Assembly: GCF_002795245.1 (NCBI RefSeq)
Contig: NZ_PGVG01000018.1
Location: 81,902 to 145,901 of the forward strand
Direction of reading: 5' to 3'
Origin: Bradyrhizobium forestalis
GTDB taxonomy: Bacteria > Pseudomonadota > Alphaproteobacteria > Rhizobiales > Xanthobacteraceae
DNA: 64,000 nt
In this document: positions 18,111 through 27,318 of the stretch, one piece after another
Layout: every line of letters begins with the position of its first letter
Numbering within the stretch: the stretch's first letter is position 1
Translations under genes and position numbers: made by a program
Notes under the pieces: model-generated
Databases searched by the model: none
Seen by the model: the letters and a program-made list of their open reading frames with translations, nothing else
Told to the model about the DNA's origin: nothing

Positions 18111-19175
18111 TCAAGCTTGCGCAGTGTCAGCTACCTGGTCGAGCTGATCGAGCGAGAACTTGCGCAGGTCGCGCCCCTCGCGCAGCGCCTTGTACCAGTC
18201 GACGGTGAGACGAAGGCCCTCGGCCAGATCGAGCCGCGGCGTCCAGCCGAGTTCGCTCCTTGCCTTCGCGCAGTCGAGCCTGAGATAGGCGGCTTCGTGC
18301 GGATGCGGGCCGGCGTCCGCCGTCCACCGCGCGCCGTCACCCCACAGCGCGATCAAATGATCGACCACCGTCCCGACCGGCACCTCGCTGGCGGTATCTG
18401 GCCCGAAATTCCAGCCGCCGACGAAACGTTCATCGCTTGCCAGCCGCTCGACCAGCGAGAGATAGCCGAGTACGGGATCGAGCGCGTGCTGCCAGGGCCG
18501 CACCGAATTGGGATTGCGGATGCGGAGCGCCTCACCCGCCAGGAACGCCTGCATCGCATCGGGCACCAGGCGGTCGCGCGCCCAGTCGCCGCCACCGAAC
18601 ACGTTGCCGGCACGCGCGGTCGCAACGCGCGCCGCGCCTCTCCCGTTGAAGAAGCTGTGGCGGTAGGAATGCGTGACGAGCTCGGCGCAGGCCTTGCTGT
18701 TGCTGTAGGGATCGTCGCCGCCGAGCCGGTCGCCCTCGCCGAAGGCGGAGCCCATGCCGTTGTTCTCATAGCACTTGTCGCTGGTGACGTTCAGGATCAC
18801 CCGCACCGATCGCAGATGCCGTGCCGCCTCCAGCACATGCACCGTGCCCATCACGTTGGTCGCAAAGGTCTCGACCGGCTCCTCGTAAGAGGGCCGCACC
18901 AGCGCTTGCGCCGCCATGTGGATGACGATGTCGGGCTCGGCCTCCGCCATCGCAGCGCGCAAGGTCGGGAGATCGCGAATATCAGCGAGGCGGTGCTTGA
19001 TGCCTTCGGCGATGCGCGCCGTGACGAACAGCGCGGATTGGTGTGTCGGCGGCAGCGCATAGCCGTAGACGTCAGCTCCGAGACGGCGCAGCAGCAGCGA
19101 GGCCCACGCGCCCTTGAAGCCGGTATGACCGGTGAGAAAGACCTTCTTGCCGCGCCAGAATGCGGGATCCGTCAC
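18111..19175 (-). CDS. rfbG: CDP-glucose 4,6-dehydratase
   Basis: 354 residues. The start TDPAFWRGKKVFLTGHTGFK is diagnostic of RfbG; TGHTGFKG (15-22) binds NAD+, TSDKCYEN (131-138) carries the dehydratase Asp/Lys pair and Tyr157/Lys161 are catalytic. The enzyme converts CDP-glucose into CDP-4-keto-6-deoxyglucose, the entry point to CDP-linked dideoxy and branched sugars. GTG 19175 was chosen over GTG 19187 because it overlaps the rfbF stop as GTGA and has GGAGG five bases upstream; the length also agrees with known RfbG. It follows rfbF directly in the same operon. Confidence 0.95.
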   Translation of the reverse strand: MTDPAFWRGKKVFLTGHTGFKGAWASLLLRRLGADVYGYALPPTHQSALFVTARIAEGIKHRLADIRDLPTLRAAMAEAEPDIVIHMAAQALVRPSYEEPVETFATNVMGTVHVLEAARHLRSVRVILNVTSDKCYENNGMGSAFGEGDRLGGDDPYSNSKACAELVTHSYRHSFFNGRGAARVATARAGNVFGGGDWARDRLVPDAMQAFLAGEALRIRNPNSVRPWQHALDPVLGYLSLVERLASDERFVGGWNFGPDTASEVPVGTVVDHLIALWGDGARWTADAGPHPHEAAYLRLDCAKARSELGWTPRLDLAEGLRLTVDWYKALREGRDLRKFSLDQLDQVADTAQA

Positions 19176-19942
19176 CAGATCCTCCACTTGGCGCGGTTAC
19201 CCGCCCACTCACCCTCGAGGAAATTGCGATCGCGCAGCGAATCCATCGGATGCCAGAAGCCGGGATGCACATAGGCGCGCAGATCGTCGCCGCGCGCGAG
19301 CTGCTCCATCGGCTCGCGCTCCCAGATCGTCTTGTCGCCGGCAATCAGGTCGCCGACCGACGGCGACAGCAGGAAGAAGCCGCCATTGATCCAGCCGCCA
19401 TCGTCATTCGGCTTCTCCTCGAAATTGACGACCCGGTCGCCCTCGATCGCGACCGCACCGAAGCGCTTGGCCGGGCGCACCACCGAGACGGTGGCGCGGC
19501 GCCCATGCGCCTTGTGGAAGGCGATCTCAGCGGCGAGGTCGATGTCGGCGACACCGTCGCCATAGGTCAGCGCAAAAAAAGGCTCGTCCTTGACGTAAGG
19601 AAGCACGCGCTTCAGCCGGCCGCCGGTCTGGGTGTCCTCGCCGGTATCCACCAGCGTGACCCGCCATGGTTCGGCGGTCTCGCGATGCACTTCCATGCGG
19701 TTCTCGGCGAGGTGAAACGTCACGTCGGACATGTGCAGGAAGTAGTTCGCGAAATACTCCTTGATCATGTAGCCCTTGTAGCCGAGGCAAATCACGAAGT
19801 CGTTGAAGCCGTAATGGCTGTAGATCTTCATGATGTGCCAAAGAATGGGGCGCCCGCCGATCTCCACCATCGGCTTCGGCCGCGTGCTGGTTTCCTCCGC
19901 GATTCGGGTGCCCAGGCCTCCCGCTAGAATTACGACTTTCAT
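19172..19942 (-). CDS. rfbF: Glucose-1-phosphate cytidylyltransferase
   Basis: 256 residues. AGGLGTR (7-13) and the KPM at 23-25 form the nucleotide-binding loop, and the IKEYFANYFLHMSDVTFHL segment is specific to RfbF among sugar nucleotidyltransferases. It makes CDP-glucose from CTP and glucose-1-phosphate, the substrate of the next gene rfbG. It is the first gene of a two-gene minus-strand operon that faces the plus-strand UDP-glucuronate-decarboxylase-like gene across 215 bases. Later CDP-sugar enzymes (RfbH-type dehydratase) are not in the window, so the CDP-4-keto-6-deoxyglucose must be used by other genes here or outside. Confidence 0.95.
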   Translation of the reverse strand: MKVVILAGGLGTRIAEETSTRPKPMVEIGGRPILWHIMKIYSHYGFNDFVICLGYKGYMIKEYFANYFLHMSDVTFHLAENRMEVHRETAEPWRVTLVDTGEDTQTGGRLKRVLPYVKDEPFFALTYGDGVADIDLAAEIAFHKAHGRRATVSVVRPAKRFGAVAIEGDRVVNFEEKPNDDGGWINGGFFLLSPSVGDLIAGDKTIWEREPMEQLARGDDLRAYVHPGFWHPMDSLRDRNFLEGEWAGNRAKWRIW

Positions 19943-20157
19943 TCACCTGCTCCGAACGGGGCACGCTTCCCGCGTATTTCAGACGGCTTCTATACGAAGT
20001 GGCGCGACCTGGAAAATCTTCGAGCCGCAAAGCTTTCGAGGCATATAGGTATCATATTACCCAAATGCAAAGCTATTGGCCTTTCCGCCCGTAGCCGATA
20101 CCACTCTGCCCGCCGCATCTGGACGAGCCCCTCCCGAGACCCCCGCTGGAACCGATC

Positions 20158-21120
<963 letters not shown>

Positions 21121-21160
21121 TCCCGCTCGCAACCTTCCGCGTCCGCAGCGAGCTTCGGCA

Positions 21161-22465
21161 ATGAGCGCACCGCCCGGCATCATCAGCGATTTGCGCGCCT
21201 ACCTGGACTCGAAGGCCGGGCTGAGGACCATGGTGCTGCTGCACAGCGCGGTCACCTGCCTGTCGCTGATCGAGGTCGCGACCTTCCAGCTCTCCATCGA
21301 CTTCAACCCGAGGCGGCTGTGGATCGCGGTCATCGTTGCGATCGGCTTCTCCGCCGTCTCGCTGCTGTTCGTCTCTGCCCGCTTCTGCTTCGGCTATTTC
21401 GTCGGATTCTACTTCTACACGATGATCCTGGGCTTCCTGTGGATCGACGTTTTCTCCGAGTACAGCTATCCGCATCTGCTCGCCGGGGGTTCGGCGGCGG
21501 TGTCGCTGCTGCTGCTCCTGATGCCCGTGCTGTTGATCAGGGCGCCGCTGCGGCCATTGGTGATCCTGTCCAACGACCGCTTCGAGCAGCTGCTCACCTT
21601 CATTCTGGCGATCTCTGTGGCCGTCATTGCGGTGGCCGCGACCTACAATTTCAGGCTGGTCTCGATCGCAAACATCTATGACTACCGTGACATCCTCGAT
21701 TTTCCAGGACCGCTGCGATATCTCATCGGCTGGGTTTCCAGCACGCTGCTGCCGTTCGCCTTCGCCTGCTACTGGCTGCTCGGCTATGACTGGCGCGCCG
21801 CCCTGGTCCTAGTCCTGCTGCTGTTGTTCTATCCCATCACGCTGACGAAGTTCGCGTTCTTCACGCCGGCCTGGTTGATCACGCTGGCCGTGCTGTCGCG
21901 GCTTCTGGAGGCGAGAGCAGCGGCCATCGTCTCGATTTTCGGCCCGATGCTGATCGGGCTGCTGGTGATCTGGTTGACAGAGGCAAGTCTGAGGAGCATT
22001 CCCGGCAGATATTTCGACATCGTCAACATCCGGATGATCGCGACGGCGTCGGGCGCGCTCGACATCTACAATCATTTCTTCGCCAGCCATCCGCTGACCT
22101 GGTTCTGCCAGATCTCCGTGCTCAAGCCGCTGATGCATTGCCCTTACGAGGAGCCGCTCGCGGTGGTGATGCAGAACACCTACGACTTCGGCAATTTGAA
22201 TGCGTCGCTGTTTGCGACGGAGGGTATCGCGTCCGTCGGCCCCTGGCTCGCACCGCTGACCGCGCTCGCGGCTGGGCTCGTGCTGGCACTCGGCAACCGC
22301 GCCTCCGCAGGGCTCCCGCCCCGCTTCGTCCTGATGTCATCAGGCGTGCTGCCGCACGTCCTGCTTAACGTGCCGCTCTCGGTCGCCATGCTCACCCATG
22401 GCACCGCCATCCTGTTCCTGCTCTGGTACGTGATGCCCCGCAGCCTGTTCGAACGCAAGCCGTGA
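21161..22465 (+). CDS. Candidate O-antigen/polysaccharide polymerase (Wzy-like)
   Basis: 434 residues with about eleven hydrophobic segments and a larger extracytoplasmic loop near the middle-to-C-terminal part, including SLRSIPGRYFDIVNIRMI and the NHFFASHPLTWFCQISVLKP segment. This arrangement, together with weak sequence conservation, is typical of Wzy polymerases and oligosaccharide repeat-unit polymerases. It sits between a nucleotide-sugar enzyme and a glycosyltransferase in a locus with two flippases, the expected place for Wzy. The assignment rests on topology and context, not on an active-site motif. Confidence 0.6.
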   Translation: MSAPPGIISDLRAYLDSKAGLRTMVLLHSAVTCLSLIEVATFQLSIDFNPRRLWIAVIVAIGFSAVSLLFVSARFCFGYFVGFYFYTMILGFLWIDVFSEYSYPHLLAGGSAAVSLLLLLMPVLLIRAPLRPLVILSNDRFEQLLTFILAISVAVIAVAATYNFRLVSIANIYDYRDILDFPGPLRYLIGWVSSTLLPFAFACYWLLGYDWRAALVLVLLLLFYPITLTKFAFFTPAWLITLAVLSRLLEARAAAIVSIFGPMLIGLLVIWLTEASLRSIPGRYFDIVNIRMIATASGALDIYNHFFASHPLTWFCQISVLKPLMHCPYEEPLAVVMQNTYDFGNLNASLFATEGIASVGPWLAPLTALAAGLVLALGNRASAGLPPRFVLMSSGVLPHVLLNVPLSVAMLTHGTAILFLLWYVMPRSLFERKP

Positions 22466-22469
22466 CGCC

Positions 22470-23648
22470 GTGCGCATCCTGATCCTCAACGCCGACTATC
22501 CGCGTTTCCTCTCCTGGCTCTACCGGCGGCGGCCCGGCCTCGAGACCGAGACTTACGCGGCGCAGATGGCGGCACGGAACGCCAGCCTGTTCGGCGTCGC
22601 CGATTTCTACTCGCGCAATTTCGCCGGACTCGGGCACGTCGCCGCCGATATCCACGTCAACAATCCCTGGATGCGGGCAGCCTGGGCACGCGAGCACGGC
22701 CTTGCCGTCAGCGAACCGCCACCGCCCGGCGCGGCGGCGGCGCGCGATGCCGTTCCCGGCTGGTTGCAACGCGCAGTCGCGCCGTTCAAGCCGGTGCTGC
22801 GACCGCTCGCGCGCAAGGTCGGCCTCAGCCCACGCCTCGACGCCGAAGCGGAAGAGATCCTGCTGGCGCAGATCGAGGACTTCAAGCCCGATCTCGTGCT
22901 CAACCAGGATCTGTTTCACGTCGACACGCGCCTCGCGCGCCGGATCAAAGGGATCGGCCGCCCGATCCTGATCGGCCAGATCGGCATCTCGCCCTCACGC
23001 GGCGAGGACTGGTCGGTCTACGATCTCATGATCTCGCAGATGGCTGCGGTAGTGGACTTCTTCCGTGCCCACGGAGCGCGCAGCGAAGTGGTCCATCTCG
23101 CCTTCGAGCCAGGCATCCTCGACGTCCTGCCTCCACCGCCCTCGCAAGAATTCGATGTCACTTTCGTCGGAGCGGTGTCGGCGGATCACCAGCTGCGCGT
23201 GGCGCAGCTGGAGGCGGTGGCGCGGCGCTACGATCTCAAACTATTCGGCAGCGGCCTGCAGTCCCTTCCCGCCTCCTCGCCGCTGCACCGCTGTTACCAG
23301 GGCGAGGTGTGGGGGGTGGAGATGTATCAGGCGCTTCGCGCCTCGCGCATCACCCTCAACTCGCACATCGACATGGCCGGTCGCGAGGCCGGCAATGCAC
23401 GTCTGTTCGAAGCAACCGGCGTCGGCGCATTCCTGCTCACCGACTTCAAGGACAATCTCAACACGCTGTTCGCTCCCGACCGTGAGGTCGTCGCGTGGCG
23501 CAACGTCGAGGACTCCATCGCAATGATCGGTCGATATCTCACCGACAACGCGGCGCGCCAGTCCATTGCCAAGGCGGGACAGGCGAGGAACTTTGCCGCG
23601 CACACTTTCCGCCGGCGTGTCGAGGAGATCCTCGCTCACCTCGGCTGA
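22470..23648 (+). CDS. CgeB-like glycosyltransferase
   Basis: 392 residues, GT-B-like. An N-terminal Rossmann segment MRILILNADYPRFLSW and a C-terminal domain with REAGNARLFEATGVGAFLLT, where CgeB/DUF3880 proteins bind the nucleotide sugar, are visible. CgeB is a spore-coat glycosylation protein in Bacillus and relatives occur in many surface-glycan loci. GTG 22470 follows the preceding stop by four bases, consistent with translational coupling in an operon with the UXS and polymerase genes. No signal peptide or membrane helix is seen. Confidence 0.7.
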   Translation: MRILILNADYPRFLSWLYRRRPGLETETYAAQMAARNASLFGVADFYSRNFAGLGHVAADIHVNNPWMRAAWAREHGLAVSEPPPPGAAAARDAVPGWLQRAVAPFKPVLRPLARKVGLSPRLDAEAEEILLAQIEDFKPDLVLNQDLFHVDTRLARRIKGIGRPILIGQIGISPSRGEDWSVYDLMISQMAAVVDFFRAHGARSEVVHLAFEPGILDVLPPPPSQEFDVTFVGAVSADHQLRVAQLEAVARRYDLKLFGSGLQSLPASSPLHRCYQGEVWGVEMYQALRASRITLNSHIDMAGREAGNARLFEATGVGAFLLTDFKDNLNTLFAPDREVVAWRNVEDSIAMIGRYLTDNAARQSIAKAGQARNFAAHTFRRRVEEILAHLG

Positions 23649-23702
23649 ATTCCCGTCGGCGGGCGCAGCAACCATCATATTCCGCGCGCCCTTGACGGTC
23701 CC

Positions 23703-23715
23703 GGCCAAAATGGCC
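23703..23715. promoter_or_regulatory. Short perfect inverted repeat upstream of the cupin operon
   Basis: GGCCA-AAA-TGGCC, a perfect five-base inverted repeat with a three-base spacer, about 60 bases upstream of the cupin start at 23775. It lies in the only untranslated gap (126 bases) of the 20158-27308 gene run, and a TTGACG lies just upstream. It could be an operator or a leader structure. Short palindromes are common by chance in high-GC DNA. Confidence 0.25.
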
Positions 23716-23774
23716 AAAGTGCGCAGCGGCATAGCTATCTCACTCTAATTGCAGCGATTTTTTCGAGGCTCACG

Positions 23775-24221
23775 ATGCAACACGTCGAACATGTTCGATT
23801 CGGCGACCAGCTCTACGCGATCATCGTGCGGGCCTCGTTTCGCGAGCCCGGCATCCACTTCTTTTCGACGCCGGAGCTGTCGCAGCAGCTCGCCTTCATG
23901 AGCCATCCGCAAGGCAAGACCATCGAGCCTCATCGCCACAACAAGGTGACGCGGGAGGTGCACTACACCCAGGAGGTCCTCCTGATCCAGAAGGGCAAGC
24001 TCCAGGTCGACTTCTACACAGTCGAGGAGAAATATCTCGAGAGCCGCGTGCTCGGTGCCGGCGATATCATCCTGTTGTGCAGCGGTGCCCACGGCTTCCA
24101 CGTGCTCGAACCGCTCGAAATGTTCGAGGTGAAGCAAGGGCCCTATTCCGGCGAGAACGACAAGACCCGCTTCCCCGAAGCCTCCCCGTCCGAAATCCGG
24201 ATCAAGGGTCCGGGCCTGTGA
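23775..24221 (+). CDS. Single-domain cupin protein
   Basis: 148 residues. Metal-ligand candidates are His53 and His55 in EPHRHNK, Glu67 in YTQEVLL and His106 or His109 in GAHGFHV, and the spacing fits a cupin barrel. It is coupled to an aminotransferase gene by a four-base overlap, an arrangement also seen for the 3,4-ketoisomerase/aminotransferase pairs FdtA-FdtB and QdtA-QdtB in dTDP-Fuc3NAc and dTDP-Qui3NAc synthesis. The protein is similar in length to FdtA, but the FdtA catalytic pattern is not clear, so a ketoisomerase role is a guess. It could also be a sensor or a chain modifier. Confidence 0.65.
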   Translation: MQHVEHVRFGDQLYAIIVRASFREPGIHFFSTPELSQQLAFMSHPQGKTIEPHRHNKVTREVHYTQEVLLIQKGKLQVDFYTVEEKYLESRVLGAGDIILLCSGAHGFHVLEPLEMFEVKQGPYSGENDKTRFPEASPSEIRIKGPGL

Positions 24222-25339
24222 CCGCACCATTCATTCCCGTCAACACGCCGCTGCTCGACGCCAACGAGGCCGACTACCTCGCCGAATGCATCCGGACCGG
24301 GTGGATCTCGTCGGAGGGACCGTTCATCAAGCGCTTCGAGCAGTCAATGGCCGCGGCCGCCGGACGGCGGCACGGCATCGCGGTCACCAACGGCTCGGTC
24401 GCGCTCGACATCGCGGTGCATGCGCTCGGACTCGAGACGGGCTCCGAGATCATCATCCCGACCTTCACGATCATCAGTTGCGCCGCCGCCTTGGTGCGGG
24501 CGGGCCTCGTGCCGGTCGGGGTCGATTGCGATCCCGCGACCTGGAACATGACGGCGGAGGGCGTGGAAGCCGCGATCACGCCGCGCACGCGCGCGATCAT
24601 GCTGGTCCACATCTACGGCCTGCCGGTCGATCTCGATCCGATCCTGGCGCTTGCCCGCAAGCACGGTCTGAGGGTGATCGAGGACGCCGCCGAGATGCAC
24701 GGCCAGACCTATCGCGGCGCGCCTTGCGGCAGCTTCGGCGAGGTCTCGACCTTCAGCTTCTATCCCAACAAGCATGTGACGACCGGTGAAGGCGGCATGA
24801 TCCTCACCGACGACGACGCGCTCGCCGATCGCCTGCAGTCCTATCGCAATCTCTGCTTCCAGCCGCAGCAACGTTTCGTCCACGAGGAGCTCGGCTGGAA
24901 CGCGCGCATGACCAACCTGCAGGCTGCGCTTGGCGTCGCCCAGGTCGAGCGCCTGCCGCGCACCGTCGAGATCAAGCGCCGGATCGGCCGGCTCTACGAC
25001 GAACATCTCGCAGGGCTCAACCTCATCCGCCGCCCGGTCGCCCGCACCTCGTATGCCGACAACATCTATTGGGTCTACGGCGTCGTGCTGAACGAGGACG
25101 TGCCGTTCGACGCCAAGGAGGCGATGCGGCGTCTCGGTGAAAAGGGCATCGGGACGCGGCCGTTCTTCTGGTGCATGCACGAGCAGCCGGTGCTGCGCCG
25201 GATGGGCCTGATGCTCGACGAAAGCCATCCGAACGCGGAATACATCGCCCGCCGCGGTTTTTACCTGCCGAGCGGGCTTGCCCTGACCGACGACGAGATC
25301 GCGCGCTCGGCTGAGGCGCTCAAGGAGATCCTGGCGTGA
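24218..25339 (+). CDS. DegT/DnrJ/EryC1/StrS-family sugar aminotransferase
   Basis: 373 residues. The PLP lysine is Lys185 in FSFYPNKHVTTGEGGM, and EDAAE (155-159) provides the residue that contacts the PLP pyridine nitrogen. The FYPNKHVTTGEGGM form is the one found in GDP-perosamine synthase and PglE-like enzymes, which transaminate 4-keto-6-deoxy nucleotide sugars. GTG 24218 overlaps the preceding stop. With the neighbouring cupin and SAM-dependent methyltransferase it would produce a methylated or acylated amino sugar. The nucleotide-sugar substrate (CDP-, GDP- or UDP-linked) cannot be assigned. Confidence 0.85.
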   Translation: MTAPFIPVNTPLLDANEADYLAECIRTGWISSEGPFIKRFEQSMAAAAGRRHGIAVTNGSVALDIAVHALGLETGSEIIIPTFTIISCAAALVRAGLVPVGVDCDPATWNMTAEGVEAAITPRTRAIMLVHIYGLPVDLDPILALARKHGLRVIEDAAEMHGQTYRGAPCGSFGEVSTFSFYPNKHVTTGEGGMILTDDDALADRLQSYRNLCFQPQQRFVHEELGWNARMTNLQAALGVAQVERLPRTVEIKRRIGRLYDEHLAGLNLIRRPVARTSYADNIYWVYGVVLNEDVPFDAKEAMRRLGEKGIGTRPFFWCMHEQPVLRRMGLMLDESHPNAEYIARRGFYLPSGLALTDDEIARSAEALKEILA

Positions 25340-26103
25340 CGGTGTTCGCCGACTACGCGCCCTGGTATGATCTTCTCTATCAGGACAAGGATTACGCGGA
25401 GGAGACGGCATTCGTCGAAGCGCGGCTGCGCGATCACGGCGTTGCTCCAGGCAGGCTGCTCGATCTCGGCTGCGGCACCGGCCTGCATGCACTTGCCTTC
25501 GCCCGCCGGGGATGGAACGTCGCCGGCATCGATCTCAGCCATGAGATGATCGCGCGCGCCAAAGCACGGGCCGAGCAGGCCGGGCTGTCGATTCCATTCC
25601 GGCAGGGCGATGCCCGGGAGGCAGGTCCCGAGCGCGACTTCGACGCGGTGGTGTCGCTGTTCCACGTCGCGAGCTATCAGACCAGCCGCGATGCGCTGGC
25701 GGCCATGTTCCGCACGGCCCATGCGGCGCTGAAGCCGGGCGGCGTGTTCTTCTTCGACTATTGGTACGGCGGCGCCGTGCTGGCGCAGGGCGTCGAGACG
25801 CGCGTCAAGGTGATCGAGCAGAAGCCGCTGCGCCTCACCCGCATTGCGCAATCCGATCATGACGAACAGGCCGCGACCGTCACCGTGAACTACACGTTGT
25901 TCTGCGAGGACATGGACCGCGGCACGATCCGGCGCGTCGACGAAGCGCATCACATGCGCTACTGGTTTCCGTTCGAGATCGACGCCGCGCTTGCCGCGAG
26001 CGGCTTCCAGCCCGCAGCTCACGCGGCATGGCTGACGCAGGACGCGCCGAACTCGAAGAGCTGGGCGGCCTATGCAGTCGCCAGAAAGAGCGTCACGCCG
26101 TGA
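25336..26103 (+). CDS. Class I SAM-dependent methyltransferase
   Basis: 255 residues. Motif I LLDLGCGTGLH is at 41-51 and the acidic loop GIDLSHEMI lies shortly after, giving a standard small-molecule or sugar methyltransferase. It is coupled by GTGA overlap to the upstream aminotransferase and to the downstream glycosyltransferase. N- or O-methylation of the amino sugar made by its neighbour is a plausible job, but no acceptor motif can be recognised. Confidence 0.8.
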   Translation: MTVFADYAPWYDLLYQDKDYAEETAFVEARLRDHGVAPGRLLDLGCGTGLHALAFARRGWNVAGIDLSHEMIARAKARAEQAGLSIPFRQGDAREAGPERDFDAVVSLFHVASYQTSRDALAAMFRTAHAALKPGGVFFFDYWYGGAVLAQGVETRVKVIEQKPLRLTRIAQSDHDEQAATVTVNYTLFCEDMDRGTIRRVDEAHHMRYWFPFEIDAALAASGFQPAAHAAWLTQDAPNSKSWAAYAVARKSVTP

Positions 26104-27308
26104 GACCACTGCGGCTCGCCGTGATGCTGGAACAAGCACTGGAGGTCGGCGGCGGCTTCCAGCAGCCGCTCAACGACCTGCTCTGGCTGCGCGACTGGGC
26201 GGACGGTTCTGGCAACGAGATCGTGGTGTACTCGCCCTATCCGAAGACGTTGGACATCCTGAAGGAGTTCGGCGTCGTGGCCCGCCTCCTCAAATTCGGC
26301 CCGCTCGACCACATCTTCCTGTTTCTGAAATATTGCCGGCCGTTCGATCTCGTCCAGATCGCGCTGAAGCTGAAATCGTCGTTCGAGCGCGCGCTGATCC
26401 GCGACGGCATCGACGTCGTGCACTTCACCTCGACCTCGAAGCGGCACCTCTTGCTCTACGAGCTGCCCTTCATCATCACGATCTTCGACGGCTGCCATCG
26501 CGACGCGCCGGAGTTTCCGGAGGTCAGGACGTTCGGAGAATTCGAGCGCCGAGAGATCCTGTTCGGCCTCGCCAGCACCAAGGCGGCCGTCGTGATCGTC
26601 AATGCGCCGGAGCTGGTCGACGACCTCAGCCGCCGTTACGCCATGGAAAGAGCGCGCGCGGTGTGCATCCCGTTCTCGCCCTCCACCTATGTCGGCCAAT
26701 CCACGTCCGACGCCGCCGACGATGGAGCGGTGCTGGCAAGATACCGGCTCGAGCCCGGCTATCTGTTCTATCCGGCGCAGTTCTGGCCGCACAAGAATCA
26801 CATGACGCTGCTCGCTGCGCTCGCAAGCTTGCGCGAGCGGGGGATCACGGAGCGGCTGGGGCTGTGCGGATCGGATCGCGGGGGCCGCGACAAGATCGAT
26901 GCAGCGATCCACAGCTACGGCTTGTCGGATCAGATCTCCATCATCGGCTTCGTCGAGTCCGCCGAACTCGGCGCGCTCTACCGCGGCGCCGCGGCGCTGG
27001 TGATGCCGAGCTATTTCGGTCCGACCAATCTTCCACCCTTGGAAGCCTGGGCGGTCGGCACGCCGGTGATCTACCCCGAGGCCTTCAAGGCCCAGGCCGG
27101 CGATGCCGCGATCCTGTTCGACTATGACGACCCGCGCTCCCTTGCGGATGCGATCGTCGCCCTCCGTACCGACGGCACGCGCGAACGGCTGCGCGCGGCG
27201 GGTCATCTCAGGCTCGCGCAGTTTGCGGCGGAAACCGAAGCCGGTCATCAGCAGTTCGCCCGTCACCTCGAACGGCTGAAGCACCGTCTGGCATTGACGG
27301 CGCGTTGA
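26100..27308 (+). CDS. Family 4 (GT-B) glycosyltransferase
   Basis: 402 residues. GT4 landmarks are YLFYPAQFWPHKNH in the middle and PTNLPPLEAWAVGTPVIY near the C-terminus, the donor-binding E-x7-type segment. GTG 26100 overlaps the methyltransferase stop. As the last member of the cupin/aminotransferase/methyltransferase operon, it probably adds the sugar those enzymes make to the growing repeat unit. It ends ten bases before the convergent flippase gene. Confidence 0.85.
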   Translation: MRPLRLAVMLEQALEVGGGFQQPLNDLLWLRDWADGSGNEIVVYSPYPKTLDILKEFGVVARLLKFGPLDHIFLFLKYCRPFDLVQIALKLKSSFERALIRDGIDVVHFTSTSKRHLLLYELPFIITIFDGCHRDAPEFPEVRTFGEFERREILFGLASTKAAVVIVNAPELVDDLSRRYAMERARAVCIPFSPSTYVGQSTSDAADDGAVLARYRLEPGYLFYPAQFWPHKNHMTLLAALASLRERGITERLGLCGSDRGGRDKIDAAIHSYGLSDQISIIGFVESAELGALYRGAAALVMPSYFGPTNLPPLEAWAVGTPVIYPEAFKAQAGDAAILFDYDDPRSLADAIVALRTDGTRERLRAAGHLRLAQFAAETEAGHQQFARHLERLKHRLALTAR

Positions 27309-27318
27309 ATAGCAACAG

